Shown in pieces: positions 48,974 through 57,889 of a stretch of 64,000 bases of DNA. The number at the start of each line of letters is the position of its first letter. Position 1 is the stretch's first letter. The position numbers and the translations under genes were made by a program. Where the stretch lies: assembly GCA_964407265.1 (NCBI GenBank), contig CAYOUV010000006.1:13974-77973 (forward strand), written 5' to 3'. Source of the DNA: CAYOUV01 sp964407265. GTDB taxonomy: Bacteria; Chloroflexota; Anaerolineae; Anaerolineales; Villigracilaceae. The notes under the pieces were generated by a model that saw only the letters and a program-made list of their open reading frames with translations, searched no databases and was not told the origin of the DNA.

Positions 48974-49942
48974 TTACTCCGCAGAATTTGTTTCATCTTT
49001 CATATAGCCCTTCTCCTGCATCTTTTGCCGCAGTTCGTCCAGGCTTTTCTCACCGAAGTTGCGGATGGACATGACCGCCTGGTCGCCTTTTTCGAGCAAA
49101 TCAAGGACGTCGCCAACTGTGGTGATGCCAGTCCGTTTCAGCGAATTGAATACGCGTACCGATAAATCAAGGGCTTCAACCGGGGTTTCAGCCACTTCAC
49201 TGGTCAAATGACTGCCAGTCACTTCTTGCTCAATAGTCACGGCCAGGGTTTCTTCACTGACACCTGCAATGTAACGCAGGTGATCGATCATGAGCTTGGC
49301 TGAATTGCTCAATGCACGTTCTGGTGTATAAGTGCCGTCAGTCCAGATTTCGATCGCCAGTTTGTCAAAATTAGTACTTTGACCCACACGAGCCGAGGAT
49401 ACTTCCCAGTTCACGCGTTTAACCGGGCTATAAATTGCATCGATCGGCAGTTCGCCAATCGGCATGTGCCCACTGCGTTCGTTGGCCGGGGAATAACCAC
49501 GACCACGCTCCACCGTGAACTCGATATCAAGTTTAGCTTTACTGTTATCTACAGTAAAGAGATAGAGTTCGGGGTTGACAATCTCCACCTCCGGCGGGGC
49601 GATGATGTCAGCAGCTGTAACCGTACCCTCACCACGCACCTCTAAATGCATGCGCGTACTTTCAACACCGTCTAATTTCAAACGCAATTGTTTGATCTGC
49701 AATGTCACTTGAATGACGTCTTCGCGCACATCGGGGATGTCGCTGAATTCATGCAGCACGTCCGCGATGCGAATTGAGGATACTGCGGCCCCATCCAGCG
49801 AAGACAGGAGTACACGGCGCAATGCGTTGCCGACGGTTACTCCGTAACCTCGCTCAAGTGGGCTGATGATGAATTTGCCATAATTTCGAGCCTCAGCTTC
49901 ACGCTCGATCTTCGGCATAACCATATTCGTGATACCCGTCAC
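48974..49942 (-). CDS. rpoA: RNA polymerase alpha subunit
   Basis: The 322-residue subunit has both domains. The N-terminal assembly domain shows LERGYGVTVGNALRRVLLSSLDGAAV and VNWEVSSARVGQSTNFDKL. The C-terminal domain with paired helix-hairpin-helix carries LSVRVFNSLKRTGITTVGDVL and IRNFGEKSLDELRQKM and contacts upstream DNA and activators. It lies between rpsD and rplQ, as in the alpha operon. Confidence 0.97.
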   Translation of the reverse strand: MTGITNMVMPKIEREAEARNYGKFIISPLERGYGVTVGNALRRVLLSSLDGAAVSSIRIADVLHEFSDIPDVREDVIQVTLQIKQLRLKLDGVESTRMHLEVRGEGTVTAADIIAPPEVEIVNPELYLFTVDNSKAKLDIEFTVERGRGYSPANERSGHMPIGELPIDAIYSPVKRVNWEVSSARVGQSTNFDKLAIEIWTDGTYTPERALSNSAKLMIDHLRYIAGVSEETLAVTIEQEVTGSHLTSEVAETPVEALDLSVRVFNSLKRTGITTVGDVLDLLEKGDQAVMSIRNFGEKSLDELRQKMQEKGYMKDETNSAE

Positions 49943-50021
49943 GGTTCACCTCTCCCTGTCTATGTAGAACAGTCTTTGGCTGATGGCAATTTTGTCTCAC
50001 CAACCAAAGGATAACTACGTA

Positions 50022-50672
50022 CTACCGTGAGTAGTATTCGACGATGAGCTGTTCGTCCAGATTGCCGTCGATCTCGATGCGTTCTGGCAGGCGCTGCACC
50101 GAACCTGAAAGTTTCTTCGTGTCACGAGCCAGCCAATCGGGGACATTTCGAGCCTCTACAACTGCGGACAGATCCTTAAAATACGTCAGATCGCCTGAAC
50201 CTTCGCGTACTGCCACCACGTCACTTTCACGGAGCAGCATGGAAGGCACGTCGGTGCGGCGGCCGTTGACAACAAAGTGACCATGGGTCACCATCAAACG
50301 GGCCTGAGCACGACTCGAAGCAAAACCGAGACGATAAATGACATTGTCCAAGCGGGACTCGAGAATCTGCAAGAGATTCAAACCAGTCAGGCCGCGGCGC
50401 TTGAGCGCAACTTCATGATAACGTCGGAACTGGCGTTCCAGCACGCCGTAAACGCGGCGGGCGCGCTGTTTGGCGCGCAGTTGGCGGCCATAATCGGATT
50501 CGCGCCCAGAACGCCTACGGTTACCGCGACTACCAGAACGACCGTGCTGTCCAGGAGCAAAACTGCGCTTCTCAAATGAGCACTTCGGGGAGAAACAACG
50601 TTCACCCTTCAGGAATAATTTTTCGCCTTCACGCCGGCAGAGTTTACAAACCGGTCCAATATACTTCGCCAT
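50022..50672 (-). CDS. rpsD: Ribosomal protein S4, zinc-binding form
   Basis: The 216-residue primary 16S rRNA-binding protein has a zinc knuckle at the N-terminus (Cys9, Cys12, Cys26, Cys31), marking the C+ form of S4. The S4 RNA-binding domain is LNLLQILESRLDNVIYRLGFASSRAQARLMVTHGHFVVNG (read in parts). The tail ends IEIDGNLDEQLIVEYYSR. A 79-bp gap before rpoA is larger than most in the operon. Confidence 0.96.
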   Translation of the reverse strand: MAKYIGPVCKLCRREGEKLFLKGERCFSPKCSFEKRSFAPGQHGRSGSRGNRRRSGRESDYGRQLRAKQRARRVYGVLERQFRRYHEVALKRRGLTGLNLLQILESRLDNVIYRLGFASSRAQARLMVTHGHFVVNGRRTDVPSMLLRESDVVAVREGSGDLTYFKDLSAVVEARNVPDWLARDTKKLSGSVQRLPERIEIDGNLDEQLIVEYYSR

Positions 50673-50696
50673 AGAATACTTTCCTCACAACCAGAA

Positions 50697-51101
50697 TTAC
50701 ACGCGACGTTTCTTCGGAGGCCGGCAACCGTTGTGTGGTACCGGTGTAATGTCCGAAATCGAGCGCACCTTGATGCCCATTGCCTGTACGGCACGGATTG
50801 CATTTTCGCGACCGGGGCCAGGGCCTTTGACAAACAAATCAACTTCCTGGATGCCCAAAGACTGCGCCGCCTTGATAGCTTGCTCGGCGGCCAGGCGGGC
50901 GGCAAACGGAGTGCTCTTGCGTGAGCCCTTGAAACCGGCTGACCCAGAACTACCCCAGGCAACAGTATTACCCTGATTGTCGGTCACTGTAATAATGGTA
51001 TTGTTGAATGAAGCAAAGACGTGCACCTGCCCGGAAGACAACGTGCGTTTTACTTTTTTAGCACCGCCAGAACGGCGCGTTGAACGTACACTTTGAGCCA
51101 T
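50697..51101 (-). CDS. rpsK: Ribosomal protein S11
   Basis: The 134-residue protein shows VHVFASFNNTIITVTDNQGNTVAWGSSGSAGFKGSRKSTPFAA (read in parts) and the conserved tail RSISDITPVPHNGCRPPKKRRV. It lies on the platform of the small subunit. It follows rpsM by 24 bp. Confidence 0.97.
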   Translation of the reverse strand: MAQSVRSTRRSGGAKKVKRTLSSGQVHVFASFNNTIITVTDNQGNTVAWGSSGSAGFKGSRKSTPFAARLAAEQAIKAAQSLGIQEVDLFVKGPGPGRENAIRAVQAMGIKVRSISDITPVPHNGCRPPKKRRV

Positions 51102-51125
51102 GTTCCCTCTCTAAACTCTCAAGGA

Positions 51126-51512
51126 TTACTTCTTGCCACCGCGGCGGCGACCGCGCCCGGCCACTGTCTTTTTGGGACCTTTACGGGTGCGGGCATTCGT
51201 ACGAGTATTTTGTCCACGCACCGGCAGATTGCGACGGTGGCGCAGGCCACGATAGCACCCGATCTCAATCAAGCGCTTGACGTTGAGTTGTACCTCACGC
51301 CGTAAATCGCCCTCGACCTTGTAGTTCTTCGAGATAAATTCGCGCAACGCAGCCACTTCGGATTCAGTCAGATCTTTTACCCGGGTATCCGGATTCACCT
51401 GAGCGGCTACCAGAACATTGCGCGCACGCGTTGACCCGATCCCATAAATATAGGTCAGGCCGATTTCTACCCGTTTGTTACGGGGCAGGTCGACACCTTC
51501 AATTCTCGCCAT
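51126..51512 (-). CDS. rpsM: Ribosomal protein S13
   Basis: The 128-residue head protein has RIEGVDLPRNKRVEIGLTYIYGIG and the helix-two-turn-helix region, then CYRGLRHRRNLPVRGQNTRTNARTRKGPKKTVAG (read in parts). The basic C-terminus is normal. It lies 7 bp after rpmJ. Confidence 0.97.
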   Translation of the reverse strand: MARIEGVDLPRNKRVEIGLTYIYGIGSTRARNVLVAAQVNPDTRVKDLTESEVAALREFISKNYKVEGDLRREVQLNVKRLIEIGCYRGLRHRRNLPVRGQNTRTNARTRKGPKKTVAGRGRRRGGKK

Positions 51513-51519
51513 AGTTCAA

Positions 51520-51633
51520 CTATCCCTGTCGCTGTTTGTGCTTAGGATTTTCGCAGATCACATACAATCTGCCTCTACGTCGCACGATTTTGCACTTCGC
51601 GCAGCGCTTTCGAATAGACGGTGAAACTTTCAT
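51520..51633 (-). CDS. rpmJ: Ribosomal protein L36, zinc-binding form
   Basis: The 37-residue protein reads MKVSPSIRKRCAKCKIVRRR and then GRLYVICENPKHKQRQG. The zinc ligands Cys11, Cys14, Cys27 and His32 are all present. It has the usual position before rpsM, but infA, often its upstream neighbour, is not here. AAGGAGAACTGTAATC precedes the ATG. Confidence 0.96.
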   Translation of the reverse strand: MKVSPSIRKRCAKCKIVRRRGRLYVICENPKHKQRQG

Positions 51634-51740
51634 GATTACAGTTCTCCTTACACACCTGGTGTCCAATTTCGACAGCCAAAGGTTGAATTATACTCGTATC
51701 TGACTATTTAGTCCAGTACTATCAGCAGCCTGCTTCTGGA

Positions 51741-52511
51741 TCACAGGACAGTCAGGATCAGAGGGTCTCCTTCGGTAACGGCTACTGAATGTTCAAAATG
51801 AGCCGTCAATGACCCATCAGCCGAGACTACTGTCCACTGGTCTGAAAGTGAGCGCGTTGCCGGTGTTCCCACCAGCACCATCGGTTCGATGGCAATGGTC
51901 ATGCCGGGACGAAGAGGCATACCGCGCCCGGGAGTGCCGTAATTTGGCACTTGTGGACCTTCATGCATCTGTCGTCCGACGCCGTGGCCAGTATATTCGC
52001 GCGTCACGTGATAACCACGACTTTCGACAAATTGCTGTATCGCCGCCGAGACATCACCGGTGTGATTGCCTGAGCGCATCTTCTCAATCGCAGCCTGCAA
52101 TGCACCTTCGGTGACCTCCAGCAGCTTTTGGGCTTCTGAGGATATTTCCCCAACCCCGGCAGTAAATGCCGAGTCGCCCACAAAGCCTTGGTATACGGTT
52201 CCACAATCGATTGAGACAATATCTCCGGCTTTTAGCTTGCGCTTCTTGGACGGAATCCCATGCACCAATTCTCGATTGATGCTGACCGTAATCGAAGCCG
52301 GAAATGGTGGATAACCATATCCTTTGAATGGCGATACACATCCGTGTTCCCGCAACACTTCCTCAGCAGCCGCGTTGAGGTCAGCGGTGGTTACACCGGG
52401 TTGTAAAAGAGCTTTAACGGCCGCCAGAACGGTCGCATTGATGCGTCCAGCTTCGCGCATGAGTTGTAATTCAGCTGGACTTTTAATATGTATCTGGCGT
52501 GCCCAATCCAT
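51741..52511 (-). CDS. map: Methionine aminopeptidase, type I
   Basis: The 256-residue metalloenzyme removes the initiator Met. The five metal ligands are visible in SIDCGTVYQGFVGDSAFT (two Asp), TGHGVGRQMHEGP (His), GMTIAIEPM (Glu) and TAHFEHSVAVTE (Glu). Length is that of type Ia without a zinc-finger extension. It starts 7 bp after adk and precedes rpmJ. Confidence 0.95.
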   Translation of the reverse strand: MDWARQIHIKSPAELQLMREAGRINATVLAAVKALLQPGVTTADLNAAAEEVLREHGCVSPFKGYGYPPFPASITVSINRELVHGIPSKKRKLKAGDIVSIDCGTVYQGFVGDSAFTAGVGEISSEAQKLLEVTEGALQAAIEKMRSGNHTGDVSAAIQQFVESRGYHVTREYTGHGVGRQMHEGPQVPNYGTPGRGMPLRPGMTIAIEPMVLVGTPATRSLSDQWTVVSADGSLTAHFEHSVAVTEGDPLILTVL

Positions 52512-52518
52512 TATTCAA

Positions 52519-53169
52519 TCATTCCTTTAGTGCAGCCATGATGGTTTCGGTTACATCCTCAATATGCTGCGCACCATTAATTTCTACCAATTTTCCACGT
52601 TCACGATAATAATTGATCAGGGGAGAGGTCTGCTCCAGATACACCAGAATGCGGTGTTTGACGGTCTCGACCTTATCGTCATCGCGTTGGTAAAGTTCAG
52701 AGCCATCCAGGTCACATACACCTTTGCTTTGCGGCGGGTTATACTTTTCATGGAAGATGTGTCCATGCGCCCTGCAGGTCCAGCGACCAGCTAGCCGGTC
52801 AATCAACACCTCGTCGGGGGCTGTGATGAAAGGGACGACATTCACCTCACCACCAAACTCAGCCAGCATCTTTTTCAGGGCTTCCCCCTGGACCGGTGTT
52901 CGAGGGAAACCATCCAGGATGACTCCCTTCTGACAGTCTGGGCGGCTCAAACGGTCACGGATCATTGCAATGGTTACATCATCCGGGACCAGTTCACCTT
53001 TACTCGTAAACTGTTGAGCCAGCTTACCAAGCTCTGTTTGATTCTTAATGTTCTCTCGGAACAAATCGCCCGAGGAGATATGTGCCAGGCCAGTTTTCTC
53101 GGCCAAAATTTCGGCCTGCGTTCCTTTGCCTACGCCTGGAGGTCCGAGCAGTACGATGTAAGTCGGCAT
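52519..53169 (-). CDS. adk: Adenylate kinase, long-lid form
   Basis: The 216-residue kinase interconverts ATP, AMP and ADP. The P-loop is GPPGVGKGTQ (9-18), with ISSGDLFREN and ILDGFPRT for AMP binding. The LID carries Cys132, His135, Cys152 and Asp155, the positions of the four-residue zinc site, with His replacing the second Cys of the usual CCCD/CCCC set. It lies 24 bp after secY in the classic secY-adk-map order. Confidence 0.95.
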   Translation of the reverse strand: MPTYIVLLGPPGVGKGTQAEILAEKTGLAHISSGDLFRENIKNQTELGKLAQQFTSKGELVPDDVTIAMIRDRLSRPDCQKGVILDGFPRTPVQGEALKKMLAEFGGEVNVVPFITAPDEVLIDRLAGRWTCRAHGHIFHEKYNPPQSKGVCDLDGSELYQRDDDKVETVKHRILVYLEQTSPLINYYRERGKLVEINGAQHIEDVTETIMAALKE

Positions 53170-53193
53170 CTCTCCTCCCCGAAAGATGTATTC

Positions 53194-54534
53194 CTAACGC
53201 ACCAGCAGCGAGTCCTGATAGCCGTGCAATTTTAGCTCGGCGTCAATATTGAGGAAAGTGTCTCTTACGACACCGACCACAATCAGCAATCCGGCCGAAG
53301 AGACCAGGAACAGGCCGGCACTTGAGCCCAGGTTAAGGACCAGATTGATCAAGAACGGTAGAATCGCCACCAAGCCCAGAAACAAAGCTCCCGGTAGCGT
53401 GATGCGCCGCTGAACACGAGTCAGATAACGCTGCGTTGGAGCACCCCGGTTGACACCCGGAATTTGCGCACCCATTCGCTTCAAGTTATCACCATAATTC
53501 TGCTGTGCGAATAATACATCGGTGTAGAAGAAGGTAAAGACTACCACCATCAGGAAATATAGGAACCAATAAACCCAGCCGTTCCCATTGAAGGTTTGTT
53601 GGGTCGAAGTGGCAATACGAGCCACCCACGCTATCTTCGATTGGAGGAAATAGCTGGAAATGATCGCAGGGAACTGCAAGATTGCACTCGCAAAGATCAA
53701 TGGGATCATACCCGCCAGATTGACCATTAGAGGAAGCGTACCCTTGACTGGCATGGACATCCGGTTGCCGACACGGCGTCCTGGATACATGACCGGGACA
53801 TTTCGGCGTCCCTGTTGCACAACCACAATTGCAAAAATGGTCAGCACGATGATGACAAGCGTAAAGCCGAGAATGAAATACCGGCTTTGCTGGTCAGACA
53901 TCAAACGCACCAAATTACTGGGAATCCGTGCAACAATGCCTGCAAAGATGATGAGCGATAGGCCCTGGTTTCGAATACCATATTCTGATATCAACTCGCC
54001 CAGCCAAATCGCAAACATCGTCCCGGCAGTCATGGCTACCAGGATCGCCAAAGATGGGATCAACAACGCTCCGCTGAAACCAAAGGGTACGATTTGGGTT
54101 TGAGCCAGAGAATTGAAGATATTAATCTGTCCAATCGCGGATAGGGCGGCCATCGGGACGGAAAGGACATAAGTCCACTTTTCCATCCACTTCTGGCCTT
54201 CCCGCGGATCTTCTTCCATACGGCGTTGCAGGGCCGGGATAATCGGTACTAAAAGTTGCAGGATAATCTGGGCGGTAATGTAAGGGTACACGCCCATCGA
54301 GAGCAGCGAAAACTGTGAAACCGTTCCACCGGAAAGCAGGTCAAGGAAATCAAAAAAGGTTCCAGACGCGCTGGCGCTGGCTCGGAATTGGGCCAATGCT
54401 TGGAAGTTCACTCCCGGGACGGGCACATTAGCAGCAACGCGATATAGTGCCAGCAAGCCAAGCGTGATCAACAGCTTACGCCGGATGTCAACGGATTTCC
54501 ACAGATATCGCCAACCCGAGAAGGTGGATTTCAT
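53194..54534 (-). CDS. secY: Protein translocase subunit SecY
   Basis: The 446-residue channel has ten predicted helices. The start reads WRYLWKSVDIRRKLLITLGLLALYRVAANVPVPGVN, the plug region follows (FFDFLDLLSGG), and the cytoplasmic loop RRVGNRMSMPVKGTLPLMVNLAGMIPLIFA (read in parts) and RMGAQIPGVNRGAPTQRYL are typical. It moves proteins across or into the inner membrane with SecE/G. It lies 24 bp after rplO. Confidence 0.96.
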   Translation of the reverse strand: MKSTFSGWRYLWKSVDIRRKLLITLGLLALYRVAANVPVPGVNFQALAQFRASASASGTFFDFLDLLSGGTVSQFSLLSMGVYPYITAQIILQLLVPIIPALQRRMEEDPREGQKWMEKWTYVLSVPMAALSAIGQINIFNSLAQTQIVPFGFSGALLIPSLAILVAMTAGTMFAIWLGELISEYGIRNQGLSLIIFAGIVARIPSNLVRLMSDQQSRYFILGFTLVIIVLTIFAIVVVQQGRRNVPVMYPGRRVGNRMSMPVKGTLPLMVNLAGMIPLIFASAILQFPAIISSYFLQSKIAWVARIATSTQQTFNGNGWVYWFLYFLMVVVFTFFYTDVLFAQQNYGDNLKRMGAQIPGVNRGAPTQRYLTRVQRRITLPGALFLGLVAILPFLINLVLNLGSSAGLFLVSSAGLLIVVGVVRDTFLNIDAELKLHGYQDSLLVR

Positions 54535-54558
54535 ATTTGGTCTCCTCGTTTAGCCATG

Positions 54559-55014
54559 TTAACTGATTGTCTCAACATTACCACCAGCGGCCTCAATTTT
54601 AGCCTTGGCACCCTGGCTGATACGGTGTACGCGCACCTTCAAAGCCACTTTCAAATCGCCGCGGCCAAGAATTACAGTCGGATTGCGCGGATCGCGAATT
54701 AACCGTGCAGCGTCGAGAGATTCAGGTGTAACTTCAGCGTTTGCCTTGAAGGCCTCGGCCAATTGATCGAGGTTCACTTCGTTATATTCGACCCGATTGA
54801 TGGGTGTAAAGCCCTGGCCGCGCATAAACGGTAAACGACGGAAGAATGGCAGGTTGCCACCCTGGCGATACAAGTTTCCCTTGTTACCAGCGCGAGCGCC
54901 TTGTCCCTTGGTACCACGACCGGCAGTTTTTCCCTGTCCAGCCGAGATACCGCGACCGACGCGTTTACGATTTTTCTTGGAGCCCGGATTGGGCACGAGG
55001 TCATGTAATTTCAT
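54559..55014 (-). CDS. rplO: Ribosomal protein L15
   Basis: The 151-residue protein begins MKLHDLVPNPGSKKNRKRVGRG, has the Gly/Arg-rich N-terminal arm GQGKTAGRGTKGQGARAG and GGNLPFFRRLPFMRGQGF, and ends with AKAKIEAAGGNVETIS. It assembles late into the large subunit. Confidence 0.96.
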   Translation of the reverse strand: MKLHDLVPNPGSKKNRKRVGRGISAGQGKTAGRGTKGQGARAGNKGNLYRQGGNLPFFRRLPFMRGQGFTPINRVEYNEVNLDQLAEAFKANAEVTPESLDAARLIRDPRNPTVILGRGDLKVALKVRVHRISQGAKAKIEAAGGNVETIS

Positions 55015-55023
55015 CGTTCTTTC

Positions 55024-55218
55024 CTACTCTTCGATGCGAACCAGGTGAATAATTTTCGTCACCATACCGCGAATGGCAGGTGAATCATTGTGCTCCACGG
55101 TCTGATTTATACGGCGTAATCCAAGAGCCCGAACGGTGGCTTTTTGATCTTTCGCATATCCGATCGGACTTCTGACCAGTGTCACACGCAACGTTTTTCC
55201 AGTAGCTTTTTTAGGCAT
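55024..55218 (-). CDS. rpmD: Ribosomal protein L30
   Basis: The 64-residue protein has TLRVTLVRSPIGYAKDQKAT and VRALGLRRINQTVEHNDSPAIRGMV, the L30 pattern. The ATG at 55218 was chosen because the protein then starts MPKKATGK. A longer start would run deep into rpsE. It overlaps the rpsE end by 8 bp. Confidence 0.94.
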   Translation of the reverse strand: MPKKATGKTLRVTLVRSPIGYAKDQKATVRALGLRRINQTVEHNDSPAIRGMVTKIIHLVRIEE

Positions 55219-55750
55219 TCCGCTTCCTCCGTTCCCAGAATGGCAGAAGTTCATCCACTGATTTTCCGCGGCGCATGGCTTCTTCTTGGGGTGATTTTAG
55301 TTGATCCAAGGCATGGAAGGTTGCCTGCACTACGTTTAGCACATTGGCGCTACCCATAGATTTGGTCAAAATATCTTTGACCCCTGCCGCTTCCAGCACG
55401 GCACGCACACCACCAGCGGCAATAACGCCAGTACCGGGTGAAGCCGGTTTCAGCAGCACACGCGCACCGGAAATCTTGCCCAATATTTCATGCGCGATCG
55501 TTGTACCAGACAAATTTACGCTATGCATATTTTTGCGTGCGCGTTCAGATGCCTTGCGCATTGCATCCGGTACGGCATTGGCTTTTCCAACACCCATACC
55601 AACCGTACCTTTATTATCGCCAACCACCACGGTTACACGAAATTGGAAGCGGCGACCACCTTTAACCACTTTGGCAACACGGGCAATTTCAATGACACGT
55701 TCGTCAAATGATTCCTGCTCGTAATGATCAGCATTATTGTAATTCGACAT
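55211..55750 (-). CDS. rpsE: Ribosomal protein S5
   Basis: The 179-residue protein has FDERVIEIARVAKVVKGGRRFQFRVTVVVGDNKGTVGMGVGKA (read in parts) and VLEAAGVKDILTKSMGSANVLNVVQATFHAL. It guards decoding accuracy on the small subunit. GGAG lies 6 nt before the ATG at 55750. A GTG at 55762 overlaps that site and is rejected. Confidence 0.96.
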   Translation of the reverse strand: MSNYNNADHYEQESFDERVIEIARVAKVVKGGRRFQFRVTVVVGDNKGTVGMGVGKANAVPDAMRKASERARKNMHSVNLSGTTIAHEILGKISGARVLLKPASPGTGVIAAGGVRAVLEAAGVKDILTKSMGSANVLNVVQATFHALDQLKSPQEEAMRRGKSVDELLPFWERRKRNA

Positions 55751-55768
55751 ATCCAACTCCACTCAGGC

Positions 55769-56134
55769 CTAGAATTGTAGGCCACCTTCGCGCGCGCCTT
55801 CAGCTAGGGCCTTGACACGTCCAATATAGCGGTATCCGCCGCGATCAAAAACCACCGAATTAATACCTTTGCTCTTCGCTCGTTCAGCCACAGCCTGACC
55901 AACCAACTTAGCCTGATCAGTCTTATTGAGGCCTTTCATCTTCTTGCGCAATTCAACATCGATGCTCGAAGCCGATGCAATCGTGCGACCGGCTTGGTCA
56001 TCGATCACCTGTACATAAATCTCAGACAGGCTGCGGAAAATGTTCAAGCGAGGCCGCTCTGGTGTACCGGCAATTTTCTTGCGAACACGTATATGTCGTC
56101 GAATACGAGCTGCAAACCGAGTTTTTGCGGCCAT
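55769..56134 (-). CDS. rplR: Ribosomal protein L18
   Basis: The 121-residue 5S rRNA-binding protein shows RIRRHIRVRKKIAGTPERPRLNIFRS and YVQVIDDQAGRTIASASS, with the C-terminal FDRGGYRYIGRVKALAEGAREGGLQF (read in parts). Normal position between rplF and rpsE. Confidence 0.96.
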   Translation of the reverse strand: MAAKTRFAARIRRHIRVRKKIAGTPERPRLNIFRSLSEIYVQVIDDQAGRTIASASSIDVELRKKMKGLNKTDQAKLVGQAVAERAKSKGINSVVFDRGGYRYIGRVKALAEGAREGGLQF

Positions 56135-56137
56135 GAC

Positions 56138-56686
56138 TTAAACTACTCCCTTCCCAGATTTACCAGCTTTACGCCGGATATGCTCACCAGCATAACGAAT
56201 GCCCTTGCCATGATAGGGTTCGGGCGGACGGACTTTGCGGATATCGGAGGCCATCTGACCTACTTTTTCCTTATCAATTCCCAATACCTTTATTTGGCGA
56301 GTCTTGCTGTCAACCTCAAAGCTGATGCCGTCCAGCGGTTTGATCTCCACCGGATGTGAGTAACCGACATACAGGACCAGATTCTCTCCGACAATTTCAG
56401 CCCGATAACCAACCCCTTCGATTTCCAAAACGCGTTCAAAACCAGCATTTACGCCTTGAACCATATTCGCTAGAACTGCCCGGGTTGTCCCATGTAATGC
56501 ACGCTCGCTTGGGATATCAGAATTGCGGCTGATAACAATTTTCCCTTCTTCCATCGCAAGGTTAATGTGCGACGAAAAAGTACGTTTTAGCTCACCCTTT
56601 GGACCCTTGACGTGAACGTTAGAGCCCTTGATGTCAACCTGCACATCGTTGGGGATTACTACCGGCATACGACCAATTCGAGACAC
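56138..56686 (-). CDS. rplF: Ribosomal protein L6
   Basis: The 182-residue protein has two L6 folds and the C-terminal signature PEPYHGKGIRYAGEHIRRKAGKSGK (read in parts). The start is GTG at 56686, giving the usual SRIGRMPVVIP, with GGAGGT 6 nt upstream. A TTG at 56707 would add seven residues and is rejected. Confidence 0.95.
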   Translation of the reverse strand: MSRIGRMPVVIPNDVQVDIKGSNVHVKGPKGELKRTFSSHINLAMEEGKIVISRNSDIPSERALHGTTRAVLANMVQGVNAGFERVLEIEGVGYRAEIVGENLVLYVGYSHPVEIKPLDGISFEVDSKTRQIKVLGIDKEKVGQMASDIRKVRPPEPYHGKGIRYAGEHIRRKAGKSGKGVV

Positions 56687-56700
56687 GGTCTTACCTCCTC

Positions 56701-57114
56701 TTACCAAACTTTACAGAGGATCTCGCCACCGACACCAAGCGATCGAGCCTTCTGGCCAGTCATAATACCCTTTGGAGTGGACAGGATGGCAATGCCAATA
56801 CCCGAAAGCACCCAGGGAATATCTTGCTTCTTGGTGTAGATACGTCGACCAGGGCGGCTGACGCGTTCCAGTCCGGTAATCACCGGAGTTCGCTGGCGGC
56901 GTTCACCAACATATTTGATACGTACGCGTAAGGTCTTTTGACCAGGACGTTCTCCGTCCACAACTTCAAACCCTTCGATGTAGCCCTCTTCTTTCAGAAT
57001 GCGGGCAATCTCGACCTTGAGCTTGGATGAAGGCATCGCCGTTAGGGCTTGGCCAGTCATCGTTGTATTTCGAACACGCGTCAGCATATCAGCAATAGGA
57101 TCAGAAATGCTCAT
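56701..57114 (-). CDS. rpsH: Ribosomal protein S8
   Basis: The 137-residue 16S rRNA-binding protein starts MSISDPIADMLTRVRNTTMTG and ends with GIAILSTPKGIMTGQKARSLGVGGEILCKVW (read in parts), the STPxGxMxxxxAR signature of S8. It lies between rpsN and rplF as in the spc operon. Confidence 0.96.
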   Translation of the reverse strand: MSISDPIADMLTRVRNTTMTGQALTAMPSSKLKVEIARILKEEGYIEGFEVVDGERPGQKTLRVRIKYVGERRQRTPVITGLERVSRPGRRIYTKKQDIPWVLSGIGIAILSTPKGIMTGQKARSLGVGGEILCKVW

Positions 57115-57133
57115 ACTATATCCTCCACCCGGC

Positions 57134-57316
57134 TTACCAGGACGACTTGGTTACGCCAGGGACTTTGCCTTCTAGCGCTAATTCACGGAAGCATATCCGG
57201 CACAAACCGAAGCGCCGGATGTAACCGCGTGGACGGCCACAGCGTTGACAGCGGTTACGCACCTGATTTGGATGACGACGGCGAATTTCACGATACTGCA
57301 TGCATTTCTTAGCCAT
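57134..57316 (-). CDS. rpsN: Ribosomal protein S14, type Z (zinc)
   Basis: The 60-residue short S14 has the zinc ligands Cys23, Cys26, Cys39 and Cys42 (NRCQRCGRPRGYIRRFGLCR) and the C-terminal GKVPGVTKSSW. The short zinc form is common in Gram-positive-type and Chloroflexota spc operons. rplE lies 3 bp upstream. Confidence 0.97.
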   Translation of the reverse strand: MAKKCMQYREIRRRHPNQVRNRCQRCGRPRGYIRRFGLCRICFRELALEGKVPGVTKSSW

Positions 57317-57319
57317 ACG

Positions 57320-57865
57320 TTATGCTTCCTTCTTGAACGGCATGCCAAGCATTTGCAACATGGCACGTGCCTGGTCATCGGATTCCGCGGTGGTTACAAT
57401 CGTAATTTCCATTCCGCGAAGCTTGTCAATCTTATCGTACTCAATTTCTGGAAATACCAGCTGGTCGCGCAGACCGAGTGTGTAATTTCCTCGGCCATCA
57501 AATGCGTCCGCAGAAATACCACGGAAATCGCGCACACGCGGCAAAGCGACATTTACCAAGCGATCAAAGAATGCCCACATACGGCCACCCCGCAGGGTAA
57601 CTTTGGCACCAATGATGCGGCCTTCTCGTAGCTTGAAGTTGGCGATGCTCTTTCGAGCCTTCGTCTGCACAGGTCTTTGCCCTGTAATTTTTGCCAAATC
57701 TTCGATAGCGGCTTCAAGCGCCTTGGCGTTATCCATCTCTTCGCCTAAACCGACATTGACTACGATCTTCTCAATGCGCGGCACCTGCATAACATTTTTA
57801 AAACCAAAGGCTTTAAAAATGGCTGGCATAACTTCTTTATGATACCTATCTTGCATTATGTTCAT
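57320..57865 (-). CDS. rplE: Ribosomal protein L5
   Basis: The 181-residue 5S rRNA-binding protein shows MQDRYHKEVMPAIFKAFG, IEKIVVNVGLGE and QRPVQTKARKSIANFKLREG, and ends AMLQMLGMPFKKEA. The ATG at 57865 has GGAG 8 nt upstream. A TTG at 57871 and an ATG at 57856 are alternatives. Confidence 0.95.
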   Translation of the reverse strand: MNIMQDRYHKEVMPAIFKAFGFKNVMQVPRIEKIVVNVGLGEEMDNAKALEAAIEDLAKITGQRPVQTKARKSIANFKLREGRIIGAKVTLRGGRMWAFFDRLVNVALPRVRDFRGISADAFDGRGNYTLGLRDQLVFPEIEYDKIDKLRGMEITIVTTAESDDQARAMLQMLGMPFKKEA

Positions 57866-57889
57866 TATCAAAGCTCCAACAATACCGGC

